From positions 310,001 through 374,000 of the forward strand of contig NC_092572.1 in the NCBI RefSeq assembly GCF_037975245.1: a stretch of 64,000 nucleotides of DNA, in the 5' to 3' direction. Below are positions 46,787 to 58,400 of the stretch, in pieces; position 1 is the first letter of the stretch; every line of letters begins with the position of its first letter. Under the pieces are notes generated by a model, which was not told where the DNA came from, did not search any database, and saw nothing but the letters and a program-made list of their open reading frames with translations. The stretch comes from Apostichopus japonicus. Taxonomy: Eukaryota > Echinodermata > Holothuroidea > Aspidochirotida > Stichopodidae. The position numbers were made by a program, and so were the translations under genes.

Positions 46787-47425
46787 TACCATATCGCATC
46801 CGAATGGACAGCCGTAGTCGGTCTAGGGGCCTAGGCTAATGATATCCAGGGTCATAGGCGTACGGGATCATTTCAGTTTGGGGGGGGGGGCAGAACTTTT
46901 TGTGCCCGAAAGTTCCCGTGACACTATGTAAGCGAAGCGCCACCATCGGTTGGCGCGTAGCGTACAAGAACATTTTTGGCAAACAATGCCTCTCAGATTG
47001 CCGGAAACGGCACTTCTGAGGCCTTGTAAGTTGCATCTAAACATTCTTTATTTTATAATCTCACGTTTTAGAAATTTACACTTCCCCAAAAATTTGGTAA
47101 ATTAGAAGAAGAAAAAATGGTAACATCACTTTGAAGGGGAAAAATGGGACAGTATATTTTTTAAGCTCCTATTTAGTTACCTTATTTATTATTTTAACAC
47201 AGTACTCAGCTACCTCCAGAAAAACATACATTGTTCAACGACACGTAGGCGGGATAATGTCGCTGTGTCGGGTGAGACTGCAATTTGTCTCACAAAAATG
47301 TATAAAATATAACAAAGAATATGATAAACCTGTACTTCTAGGCTTGTAGGCACCCCCCCCCCCCCTCCACCATCCATGAAAAAGAATATATTTCTTATAT
47401 ACACTCATGTCGGGGATGTCCAGGT

Positions 47426-48034
47426 CAAGGGCGGCGGAGGCACTTTATTCTGGGGGGCACCGACATCAAAGGGCACTTTGCAGAAATTCGATTGGACTGA
47501 TGCAGCCTTATATTTAGTACCCTTTATAACTGTTATTGTATTATCTTATTTGCGTATACACATCACTCCATCAACACCCCCCCCCTCCCTCAAATAAAAT
47601 ATGTATACTAGCACTGAAATATCCAATGCGCAAATTGGGAAACAAGGAACAAGTTTTCTTTTGAGACAAAATGAGGTGAAATCATACTAGTTGCTAATGT
47701 AGGAATCTTCCGAATTAGAGTTTTTTTTTCTTGTTAATATCTTAACAATTTTTTTTCCATTCGAAATTGCCAGGATTTGCAAAGTTGTATGCACGACTAT
47801 CTGAGCGGAGCGCCACCATCGGCTGGCGCGGATCGTACTAGAAAATTTTTGGTTTTGCAAACCCCTCAGATGGCCGGAAACGGCCCTCCCCGAGTGTTCA
47901 TTCTGGTTCCATTGCCTCTTGCTAACTTGAGGCACCTCAATTTTTATCTAGAAAAAAGGCACATTTTTAACCTGAGGAAAAGTGGGGGGGGGGGTGGCAC
48001 GTGCCCCACGTGCCCCCCGTTTCCACCGCCCTTG
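47426..48034. mobile_element. Nested hAT-like element (family 1, copy b)
   Basis: CAAGGGCGGCGGA and the right end CCACCGCCCTTG are inverted repeats. GTCCAGGT flanks both sides (47,418-47,425 and 48,035-48,042), a perfect 8-bp duplication. It lies wholly inside the family 3 element, so it inserted later. The 609-bp interior includes the shared module at about 47,800-47,900. Confidence 0.87.
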
Positions 48035-48212
48035 GTCCAGGTATACAATTGACTAGTTAGAAAAAAATTGATCGTGCAAAAAGCGTGGTAGCCCAGATGA
48101 ACTGCGCTTACGGTGGTGTTACACGGAAATATTCGGGCATCATGATGCTAAATAAAGAAAATCATGGAATTGTCGGGCAAAAATTTGAAAAAGATTCGGG
48201 CAAGCTACTGCA

Positions 48213-48215
<3 letters not shown>

Positions 48216-48262
<47 letters not shown>
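48216..48262. repeat. AT microsatellite
   Basis: About 23 AT dinucleotides adjoining the long hairpin. Confidence 0.9.
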
Positions 48263-48265
<3 letters not shown>

Positions 48266-48404
48266 CCAGAGGACAAGAAATTCGGGCAAAAGTCCTGAAA
48301 AATTCGGGCAGCCTAAGAGGAGAAAAAAAAAAAAAAAAAATTTTCTCCTCTTAGGCTGCCCGAATTTTTCAGGACTTTTGCCCGAATTTCTTGTCCTCTG
48401 GAAA
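48263..48404. repeat. Perfect 64-bp inverted repeat with poly-A loop
   Basis: The arms 48,263-48,326 and 48,341-48,404 are exact reverse complements, 64 of 64 by my reading. The loop is 14 A residues. The left arm continues the ATTCGGGCA-rich sequence that precedes it, so the right arm is the extra copy. Confidence 0.92.
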
Positions 48405-48454
48405 TTTGGGGGGGGGGCAGTCTGCCCCCTGCCTCGTACGCCTATGTCCAGGGT

Positions 48455-49528
48455 CCAGTGAATAACGATACAGCAGCTGAGCAGAAGACACTATAAGTAA
48501 TCACATTCCTATGTAGTAGCTTCTACTATCGCTTGCTAGGAATTACCTGTGAAACTGCAGTCCACTGCCACATTTTTTTTTTACGATTTCGGCATCCAAA
48601 TGCAGCACACGATATCACCATTTCGAGTAATTTATGTAAACTTTATCTTTTAGTTATGTCAAAGACTTAGTGTTTGTATAACGCGTCGGTACTTTCTTGC
48701 CTTACAAGCAAAGCGCCACCAATTGGATGAGTGGCTTCAGTATATGTCGCATGACGTCATTCTCCCTACTTCAAATTCTATGGGCCTAGTCTATGTCTTC
48801 ATGCGACATTAGAATTTCACTGACTGGTAATGTTTCTAGTGTTCAAAGTTAGAATCAAATTTACAAAAAGAGAGTGGAAAATTTCACAATAAGTTTATTA
48901 CAGTTAAAAGTATGATTCTTGAATCAGGACTCCCAGCCTAACTTAGTTCAGTGCAGGGTTGACAAAAGAATGTAGTCATGTTAACATCAAAAACGGTATT
49001 GTCAGATTGCACAGCTAATAATAAATTTGTTAATCTGAAATCAGTGTTTGCTTGCACTGAGATATGCAACACCGTGCATTGTCCTCTTGATGCAATTTAA
49101 AAATTTTGGCCCCTCCCCACAAAATGCCCGATAAAATTTGCGCCTAACTATTTGGCCCAAACAAACTGGCTCAAAAAGATATTTACCTCCCAAACATTGA
49201 ATCCACCAAAATGTGGTCCCAAATGGTCTCAAAAATATTGGGCTCCACAAATTCGGGTCCCAAAGAATGTGTCCCAAACTTGATTTGAGGTGCAGACAGA
49301 AATGCGTCCGGAAGTTTCAGGGGCCCAGATGGTCCAAACAAAATTAGGTCTACATGAACCAGCTATTGAGCAACAACTGTATACCAAGTTTTACTGATGG
49401 TTGTGGAGTTATTGAAATGTAAAGATATTAATGTTTGACCCCATAACCTCATTAACATAGGTCAGTGCCAAAATGATAGGCAACAATCACAAATCTCCAT
49501 CAAGCTGTTGTTAAGTTACCAAGGAACC
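48455..49528. other. Intergenic, nothing supported
   Basis: The stretch 49,090-49,330 has repeated short words (GGCCCAAA, GGTCCCAAA, CTCAAAAAT), perhaps a degenerate repeat. No gene is seen. Confidence 0.5.
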
Positions 49529-50049
49529 AACCAGATATACCCTGAACACACATCTAACAGTCCAAATAACCATTAAAATCACGTCAACCAGATATACCCT
49601 GAACACACATCTAACAGTCCAAATAACCATTCAAATCACGTCAACCAGATATACCCTGAACACACATCTAACAGTCCAAATAACCAGTCAAATCACGTCC
49701 AACCAGATATACCCTGAACACACATCTAACAGTCCAAATAACCATTCAAATCACGTCAACCAGATATACCCTGAACACACATCTAACAGTCCAAATAACC
49801 ATTCAAATCACGTCCAACCAGATATACCCTGAACACACATCTAACAGTCCAAATAACCATTCAAATCACGTCCAACCAGATATACCCTGAACACACATCT
49901 AACAGTCCAAATAACCATTCAAATCACGACCAACCAGATATACCCTGAACACACATCTAACAGTCCAAATAACCATTAAAATCACGTCAACCAGATATAC
50001 CCTGAACACACATCTAACAGTCAAAATAACCATTCAAATCACGTCAACC
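49529..50049. repeat. 57-58-bp minisatellite
   Basis: Nine units starting AACCAGATATACCCTGAACA. The length alternates between 57 and 58 bp through one extra C at the junction. Confidence 0.95.
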
Positions 50050-50426
50050 AAGCAACACAGACAGTACTTACTTAGCAGTAACAAAAATGGATGTATTTAG
50101 TCGATTGAAGGGACAATTCCCCATCAAATTTTATTCAAACTTTTTTATGTTCGGTACAGCTTAAAAGTCATACAACATTTAACAAATTTGATCAAAATGG
50201 TCAGAAACGATCCTTTCCAAAATAATTACCCAAATCCCAATACCCATCTCACAAACTACATGCTTTTACCAGATTTCAAGTAAATCATGCTGAAAATAAA
50301 TGAATGTGACCATTTACAACTGTTGATGCAATTTCTTGCCTCATGATCACAATAACTCACTAGACATATTGGCATGTGAGTTAAAAAACAATTATGTTCG
50401 TGAGTTGAGGGTGGAGAACCTGGTGC
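50050..50426. other. Intergenic, nothing supported
   Basis: Unique AT-rich sequence between two minisatellites. Confidence 0.5.
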
Positions 50427-51515
50427 TAGCTTGATCTAATATCCGATATGAAACATCCGATTAGACTTAAGGTTTTCCCTAGCTTGGATCTAATATCCGA
50501 TATGAAACATCCCATTAAGACTTAAGGTTTTCCCTAGCTTGATCTAATATCCGATATGAAACATCCCATTAGACTTAAGGTTTTCCCTAGCTTGATCTAA
50601 TATCCGATATGAAACATCCCATTAGACTTAAGGTTTTCCCTAGCTTGATCTAATATCCGATATGAAACATCCCATTAGACTTAAGGTTTTCCCTAGCTTG
50701 ATCTAATATCCGATATGAAACATCCCATTAGACTTAAGGTTTTCCCTAGCTTGATCTAACATCTGATATGAAACATCCCATTAGACCTAAGGTTTTCCCT
50801 AGCTTGATCTAACATCTGATATGAAACATCCTATTAGACTTAATGAAACATCCCATTAGACTTAAGGTTTTCCCTAGCTTGATCTAGTATCTGATATGAA
50901 ACATCCCATTAGACTTAAGGTTTTCCCTAGCTTGATCTAACATCTGATATGAAACATCCCATTAGACCTAAGGTTTTCCCTAGCTTGATCTAACATCTGA
51001 TATGAAACATCCTATTAGACTTAATGAAACATCCCATTAGACTTAAGGTTTTCCCTAGCTTGATCTAGTATCTGATATGAAACATCCCATTAGACTTAAG
51101 GTTTTCCCTAGCTTGATCTAATATCCGATATGAAACATCCCATTAGACTTAAGGTTTTCTCTAGCTTGATCTAATATCCGATATGAAACATCCCATTAGA
51201 ATTAAGGTTTTCTCTAGCTTGATCTAATATCTGATATGAAACATCCCATTAGACTTAAGGTTTTCCCTAGCTTGATCTAATATCTGATATGAAACATCCC
51301 ATTAGACTTAAGGTTTTCCCTAGCTTGATCTAATATCCGATATGAAACATCCCATTAGACTTAAGGTTTTCTCTAGCTTGATCTAATATCCGATATGAAA
51401 CATCCCATTAGACTTAAGGTTTTCTCTAGCTTGATCTAATATCCGATATGAAACATCCCATTAGAATTAAGGTTTTCCCTAGCTTGATCTAATATCCGAT
51501 ATGAAACATCCCATT
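50427..51515. repeat. 53-bp minisatellite, about twenty copies
   Basis: Units starting TAGCTTGATCTAATATCCGA at a 53-bp period. A subset has TATCTGATA in place of TATCCGATA, and a partial extra unit (TTAATGAAACATCCCATTAG) occurs twice, at about 50,830 and 51,020. That shared compound block suggests a duplicated multi-unit segment. Confidence 0.95.
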
Positions 51516-52243
51516 GAGGAACATATTCTCGTTCATTTGCTTTTGAGCAATAAATTATGTCAAAGCTTGCCTGCTCAAAAAGGAAGAAAAGAGAGATACT
51601 GAAAAAACAAAGAGCTTCATCAAAATATTTCTCTAGAACAGGAAGTTAAACGGCTTAGTGATTCCTTGCCAAATTTCACAGGAGTACAGATAACTTAATA
51701 TAAATGCAAGAAGGTTCTTGTACTTCATTGGTTCCACATACCAAGTATAAAGTGCATCCATGTTGGATTTACTCTAATAACAAACAAATAAAACTAACCT
51801 CTGTTGACCTCACATAATTTTCTGAATTAGAGAGAGTACAGTTCTTGTACTCTCTAAGAGGGCTCTACATACCATGCATGAACTTCACTTTTTGAGATAT
51901 TGTGTTTAGAAGCCAAGTTATCATATACACACACAATCACCACCGCATAGATTCCATTTGCCTTCAGAAAGATAGAATATTTATCTGGGATAAACAAGTT
52001 CCCCAAAAGAAATTCTTGAAGAAAACTAACAATTCTATATGGCCAAAAAAACTGTCACAAAATATAATTTGTTCCCAGAAAACAGACAAGTATAACATTA
52101 ATTTCTTAGAAACAACATTTATGTAAATATGATGCAAAAGAATGTGTTGAAACTTCACTAAACACAAGATTCCATCATAAAGTAACTTATGTGGCTTTTG
52201 TTAGACTTGATAGATAATACTACTCTAATACTATCAGATGCAG
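51516..52243. other. Region downstream of gene C stop codon
   Basis: Presumed 3' flank of gene C on the minus strand. I found no clear minus-strand AATAAA, so the 3' UTR end cannot be placed. Confidence 0.5.
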
Positions 52244-52446
52244 TCAAAGGTTGTTCATCACCAGCTTTTTGCATATCAGCTCATCAACTTCAATCAACTG
52301 CTTCTCAAAAAGTGCCCTCTTTTGTCTCAACATATGTAGCAGTTCGTCATCAGCAAATTCTTCGCTGTCAGAGGAGGAAACCATGTTACTGCCCTCATCT
52401 GTTTCATTTGGTGAGAATTTTGGAGAGGAACTATCTTGAGTAACAC
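52244..52446 (-). CDS. Gene C terminal exon
   Basis: Acceptor TTTTCCAACTTCAG. The coding-like frame (DSSSPKFSPNETDEG..., SSDSEEFADDELLHMLRQKR..., KQLIEVDELI) runs to TGA at 52,246-52,244 and ends in a likely coiled coil. It needs entry in phase 1, whereas the large exon upstream leaves in phase 0. Confidence 0.7.
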
Positions 52447-55400
52447 CTGAAGTTGGAAAACAGGAAGGGGCATTTTAATGTTTCAGTAAAAGGGTCTTCT
52501 TGCTCTTAATAGGTACAATTCTTTGAGCAATGTTCGCTTCAATCTTCCATAAACAATACAATTCCATATGGTTTTTGACATTGCTTCAATCCTCGATACA
52601 TATATATGCATGGGCGGCGATCCTGGGGGGGATATATCCCCCCATGAAAATGGGTGGAGGGGATGTAATACACCATATCCCCCCCAACAAATGCCAGGAA
52701 TAAGAATATTTTCATGCCTTCATTTATGCATCATCGTGAATGTACGGCTCTTTTTAGCTTCATTTCTCGCCTATACCATAAACGCAGTGCGATCTTTTCA
52801 AATAAACCGTCTTTATAAAGCAAGAATAGTTGACAGTAGGCTTCATTGGCCCTATAACAACAAAATGTATTATTGCGCCCACGGTATTGATATAGTACAT
52901 ATATGCACCCTCATAGTATTCATATAGGCCCTATAGTAGGCCTACACACGTACATGTTCCCTCGAACAGCTGAGAATCTCATGTTACCAGGGTAATGCTT
53001 AATTAGGGGCGTCGGAGCGGTTCGCCGGACCAATATCCACGGCGCAAAAAAAAAGGAGAAAAAAGTAGCACTAAGAAGAAAAAAAGGCAAAAAATAAAGA
53101 ACCAAAATGAAAACATACTTCAAAATGTGTTTCAGAAGATTAATCGGGTACAAAAACAGACAAGGGAGAATGCACAGAAGAAAAGCTCGGGAAGTGCCAT
53201 TTCCTGCAATCTGGCAGGCATTTTTTCAACATTTTCTCCATTACGCTACGCGCCAACCAATGGTGGCGCGTAGCGTAGTTTGACCTTCCAAACGTCCCCC
53301 ACTCCCCCGATAATTATGGTAGATGGCCACACTCTGATCTTCCGTACCAATCCAAAATAGCTTCCGACGCCCCTGTTAATACACGTACGTTTCACCTGGA
53401 TGCCCTAGCAATCGGTACCTAGGAATGTAACTATGTGTAATTGTGTATTGCATGTGTATAGGCCTATAATAGCCTGCATGAGGCCATTTTCTTCATCGAA
53501 TAATATAAAGAGCTCTCGAACATTCTAACGTAGCGCCTGAAACAAGATTGACAGGGGCAATTTTCCCAAAATAACACCCGAAATTAAAAAAAAAGTATTT
53601 TGGATCCTGATTATGAGATATTTCGGACATGAAATCCCTATTTTATGGGTATATTATGGGTATTTTATGGGTATATGCCGCTTGGAAACCTCGGCAAGTG
53701 CCGTTTCCGGCCATCTAGAGGGTTTGTAAATCCCAAAATTTTCTTGTACGCTTCGCGCCAACTCATGGTGGCGCTACGCTTAGATAGTCAACAAGGTCAT
53801 ATCCCCCCCACTCGGAAGTACGGATCGCCACCCATGTATATATGGATTGTCCAGTGCTTAATTTCTTATCACAATCTTATACACCGTGTAACCTCATGAC
53901 CTGATATTTCCATGGAATACTTTGTAAATTTTCATTTTGTTGGAGTTGGTGGTTTGATTGTACAGTCAATACATTAGATATGCACTGGTTGTTCACAACA
54001 TATCAAGAGATTGTGTTATAATGTGGCCATCCTATGGGACAGCATCATATCCAGGAAGTAAATTCATCAAGTACCTTTCAAGTTTCTCCCTGATGGGGTT
54101 GATGGAGTTAATTTTGGACTTACAGGCTCAAAGAGTCGTCTGTTGATGACCTATCATGAAAGGGAAACATGTGAATGAGTTGATAGAAACAAACTTCACC
54201 ATAGCAGTTTGAAAAGAATTGTTACTTTAAAGGGTTTCAAACATAACATATGTGAACAGGGGAAGCTAATAGCTTAAATCTGGATCACACCTAGCTGAAT
54301 TATCAATGTGTTTATCCCAAACATAATACTACCACATTTCAACAAGTAAAACCTGCTAAGAACATTTATGTATTAGATATCCTGTGCAATCCTGTGCAAT
54401 ATTCAATGCATCAGCAGTGCGTTATGCAATATCTTATGTATATTAACTGATACCTCAATGGTGAGGTATGTTTCTATGCACTAAAGTACAGATGTAGAAT
54501 ATTACCTTATGTGTATAATACTAAGGTATTAAGTAGTAGGATGTTCTATGTATCTGTAGCTATTATCTGAATATGTCAAGGTAAAGCTCACTCCAATAGT
54601 ATATAATGTGTAATATACTAAGGTATTGAGTGGTAGGATGTTTTATGTATCTGTACCTTTTATCTGAATATGTCAAGGTAAAGCTCACTCCAATAGTATA
54701 TAATGTGTAATATACTAAGGTATTGAGTAGTAGGATGTTCTATGTATCTGTACCTATTATCTGAATATGTCAAGGTAAAGCTCACTCAAATAGTATATAA
54801 TGTGTTTATACTAAGGTATTGTGTAGTAGGATGTTTTATGTATCTGTACCTATTATCTGAATATGTCAAGGTAAAGCTCACTCAAATAGTATATAATGTG
54901 TAATATACTAAGGTATTGAGTAGTAGGATGTTCTATGTGTCTGTACCTATTATCTGAATATTTCAAGGTAAAGCTCACTCCAATAGTATATAATGTGTAA
55001 TATACTAAGGTATTGTGTAGTAGGATGTTTTATGTATCTGTACCTTTTATCTGCATGAATATGTCAAGGTAAAGCTCACTCCAATAGTATCTAATGTGTA
55101 ATATACTAAGGTATTGAGTAGAAGGATGTTCTATGTGTCTGTACCTTTTATCTGAATATGTCAAGGTAAAGCTCACTCCAATAGTATATAATGTGTAATA
55201 TACTAAGGTACTGAGTAGTAGGATGTTCTATGTGTCTGTACCTATTACCTGAATATTTCAAGGTAAAGCTCACTCCAATAGTATATAATGTGTAATATGC
55301 TAAGGTATTGTGTAGTAGGATGTTTTATGTATCTGTACCTTTTATCTGAATATGTCAAGGTAAAGCTCACTCCAATAGTATCTAATGTGTAATATACTAA

Positions 55401-58400
55401 GGTATTGTGTAGTAGGATGTTTTATGTATCTGTACCTAGTATCAATATAACTGTCACTCACCTGACCAATTGTTGATATCTTGACATCATCATTCTGACC
55501 ATCAGAGACATCTGTAAAAGGTTCTGTATCACTGCTGCCTCTTATTGCCGGGGAAGAATACTCCTCCTCTGCAATTGAATTACCATCATCAATCTCTGAG
55601 TTGTCCTTTCTTTCAGACTCTTCATCAAGTTCTCTCTGTGATGACCACAACTCCTCATTCCCTCTAGCTAATTCCTTTCCTGATTCGTCAGTTTTATTAC
55701 CTATTGGATGGGTGACCTCTGCCACTAACTGTATTTCTGTTCTCATGTCACTTTTCTCATGACTTAAATCTTGTCCTTCAGATCCAATCCTTTTTGAGTT
55801 TGGCTCTTTTGTCCTCTGTGATTGGACACTTTGCCATTGTCTTGTGGGAATTTTACTCTTTTGCAATTTTACTCTCGAATTTGTCTTCAATTCTTGTTTT
55901 TCTAATTTCTTAACTTTCACATCCTCTTTATCTGTTGTTTTATCAGCTTTGCTAGTTTTTCTGCTTACATCTTTTATTTGTGAGGTTCCAAACCCATCAT
56001 TACCATCAGGCATACTTTTATCTTTTTCAAGTCTTGCAGTGTCATCACTTTCTTTTAGGTTGGTTTCTGCTGACAAGTGTGAAGGTTCTCTTGTAAGTCT
56101 GTTGTCCCTCTCATATTGGTGATGGTGGGATATGCTACTATGGTGACATGGAATAATGTCACATGACATGTGTAAGTGAGGAGTAACATGATGTGCAGCA
56201 GTGCCAGTCCTGTTCGTAACATTACTTGTGACTTGATTAGAATTAATACACGTAGTCCGATGACAATCAAAACTGGTTTCAGTAACAGCTGTTTGAGGGA
56301 CTGGGTGTGTTGAACACCTTCTTGTATTAATAGGAGTCTCAGGTTTTGTAGTAGGTCTTGTTGATATTCGATCATTTTGTAATTGGGCTTTCAATGTGTC
56401 TAAGGTGGGAGTATTTTGATGATTTGAGACCTATGGAAATGGAAATGAAGTTAGGCATATCACATATGATGATGTAATGATTAGTGTCTGTGAAAGTAGG
56501 AAGATTTATTAGGTATCAAAGGTAGAACTCATCTCATTCAATTAAATCTAATCTCAAACAACAGAACCTGAAGTGCTCGTAGGCTGAAGAACATACACTC
56601 ACTCTCTGACCATTCATTAAACAAATTAAACTACAAACCAACATAGAAGTCCAGGGATTGATGTGGCAGCCATTGAAAGAAAGCATGCCTAACAAATCAG
56701 GGTATAACAATTACAAAAACAATCTAAAGTACTACTAACAATAACTGAAAATCAGGGTAAATAAACAATAATAAAACACTTTAAAGTACCACTAATATTA
56801 ACTGAAAACCATGTATACTCCTAATACATTATCATTATGAGACAATTCATTTTCTTAGTTGACCTTTCAAAAAAGTGATAACAATTTATTTCCGAATCTT
56901 CTTTACTCTCTTTTGAGAAGTTACCTTTCCTTGATTTCTGGCTACTTCCACTTTCCTTCTCAGTCTCCACTGGTATAAAATATCATTCTCTTGATGCAAT
57001 GGTGTCTGGTCTCTCAGCTTGTCTTGATGCAATGGTGTCTGGTCTCTCAGCTTGTCTTGATGCAATGGTGTCTGGTCTCTCAGCTTGTCTTGATACAATG
57101 GTGTCTGGTCTTGATACAATCGTTTCTGGTCTCTCAGCTTCAACTGACTTAGCTCTCTTTGCAGATAATGTTTAGATTCAGGACCTGTAATTTTTTGGGT
57201 ATATTTTTGTTCCATCTCCCAACTCAGCATTAATCAATATGAAGCATTGAAATAATCCTTTATGTCTTAATTGGGTATTTCAATCACAGATCCTTTGAAA
57301 TATTTACAAAGGAACTACTTGATCTTCAGACATTACATTGATTTTACAGATCTGTAGGGAATGCTTAGCCATAAAACAAGTGGTATACAGTAAACCTAGG
57401 CATCACATTAAGTTGATAGTAGGCTGGAGGGCATTCTTAGCAACAAAACAAGTGGTATACAGTGAACCTAGGTATCACACTTAGTTGATAGTAGGCTGGA
57501 GGGCATTCTTAGCAACAAACCAAGTGGTATAAAAATAATATAAATAAAATAATCTAAACAAAGACTTAATATGAGGCAGGGTCATTGCAAATCATCTGCT
57601 AAATAGTATCCAGTTATTGAATTATCCTCACCTTGTAAACATTATCGGAAAATATTATAAAAAGTCCAAAGGAGAATGAAACAATAGTTTTTATTGTTGT
57701 TGAGTTCTGATCTTATGGAAGGTATTGCAAGTCTGTGATACTAGACAAGGTTTATAAGTACACGGCATTAATTTACCTGTAATTGGACTGATATCAGGAG
57801 GGATGTAAACCTTCTCATCACTACTGGGTTGACTTGGTTACACATAGACACAAACAAGGTTTATAAGTACATGGCATTAATTTACCTGTAATTGGACTGA
57901 TATCAGGAGGGATGTAAACCTTCTCATCACTACTGGGTTGACTTGGTTACACATAGACACAAACAAGGTTTATAAGTACATGGCATTAATTTACCTGTAA
58001 TTGGACTGATATCAGGAGGGATGTAAACCTTCTCATCACTACTGGGTTGACTTGGTTACATATAGACACAAACAAGGTTTATATGTACATGGCATTAATT
58101 TACCTGTAATTGGACTGATATCAGGAGGGATGTAAACCTTCTCATCACTACTGGGTTGACTTGGTTACACATAGACACAAACAAGGTTTATAAGTACATG
58201 GCATTAATTTACCTGTAATTGGACTGATATCAGGAGGGATGTAAACCTTCTCATCACTACTGGGTTGACTTGGTTACATATAGACACAAACAAGGTTTAT
58301 ATGTACATGGCATTAATTTACCTGTAATTGGACTGATATCAGGAGGGATGTAAACCTTCTCATCACTACTGGGTTGACTTGGTTACATATAGACACAAAC

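Larger units (their letters stand above)
46853..48446. mobile_element. Non-autonomous hAT-like element (family 3) carrying a nested element
   Basis: Ends CATAGGCGTACGGG and CTCGTACGCCTATG are inverted repeats. TCCAGGGT flanks both sides (46,845-46,852 and 48,447-48,454), a perfect 8-bp duplication. The 1,594-bp span contains the family 1 element at 47,426-48,034, an AT microsatellite and a 64-bp perfect hairpin. Without the nested insert the element is about 980 bp. No transposase frame is present. Confidence 0.85.

Noticed and set aside
52189-52443. Plus-strand frames of 62-84 codons
   Set aside because: Antisense shadows of the terminal gene C exon.
53004-53375. piggyBac assignment for the nested element
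   Set aside because: TTAA is present on both sides, but the distance to the inverted ends differs by one base, so the superfamily was left open.
55844-56122. 92-codon plus-strand frame with hydrophobic residues
   Set aside because: It is antisense to the large gene C exon, which has the better splice sites and composition.
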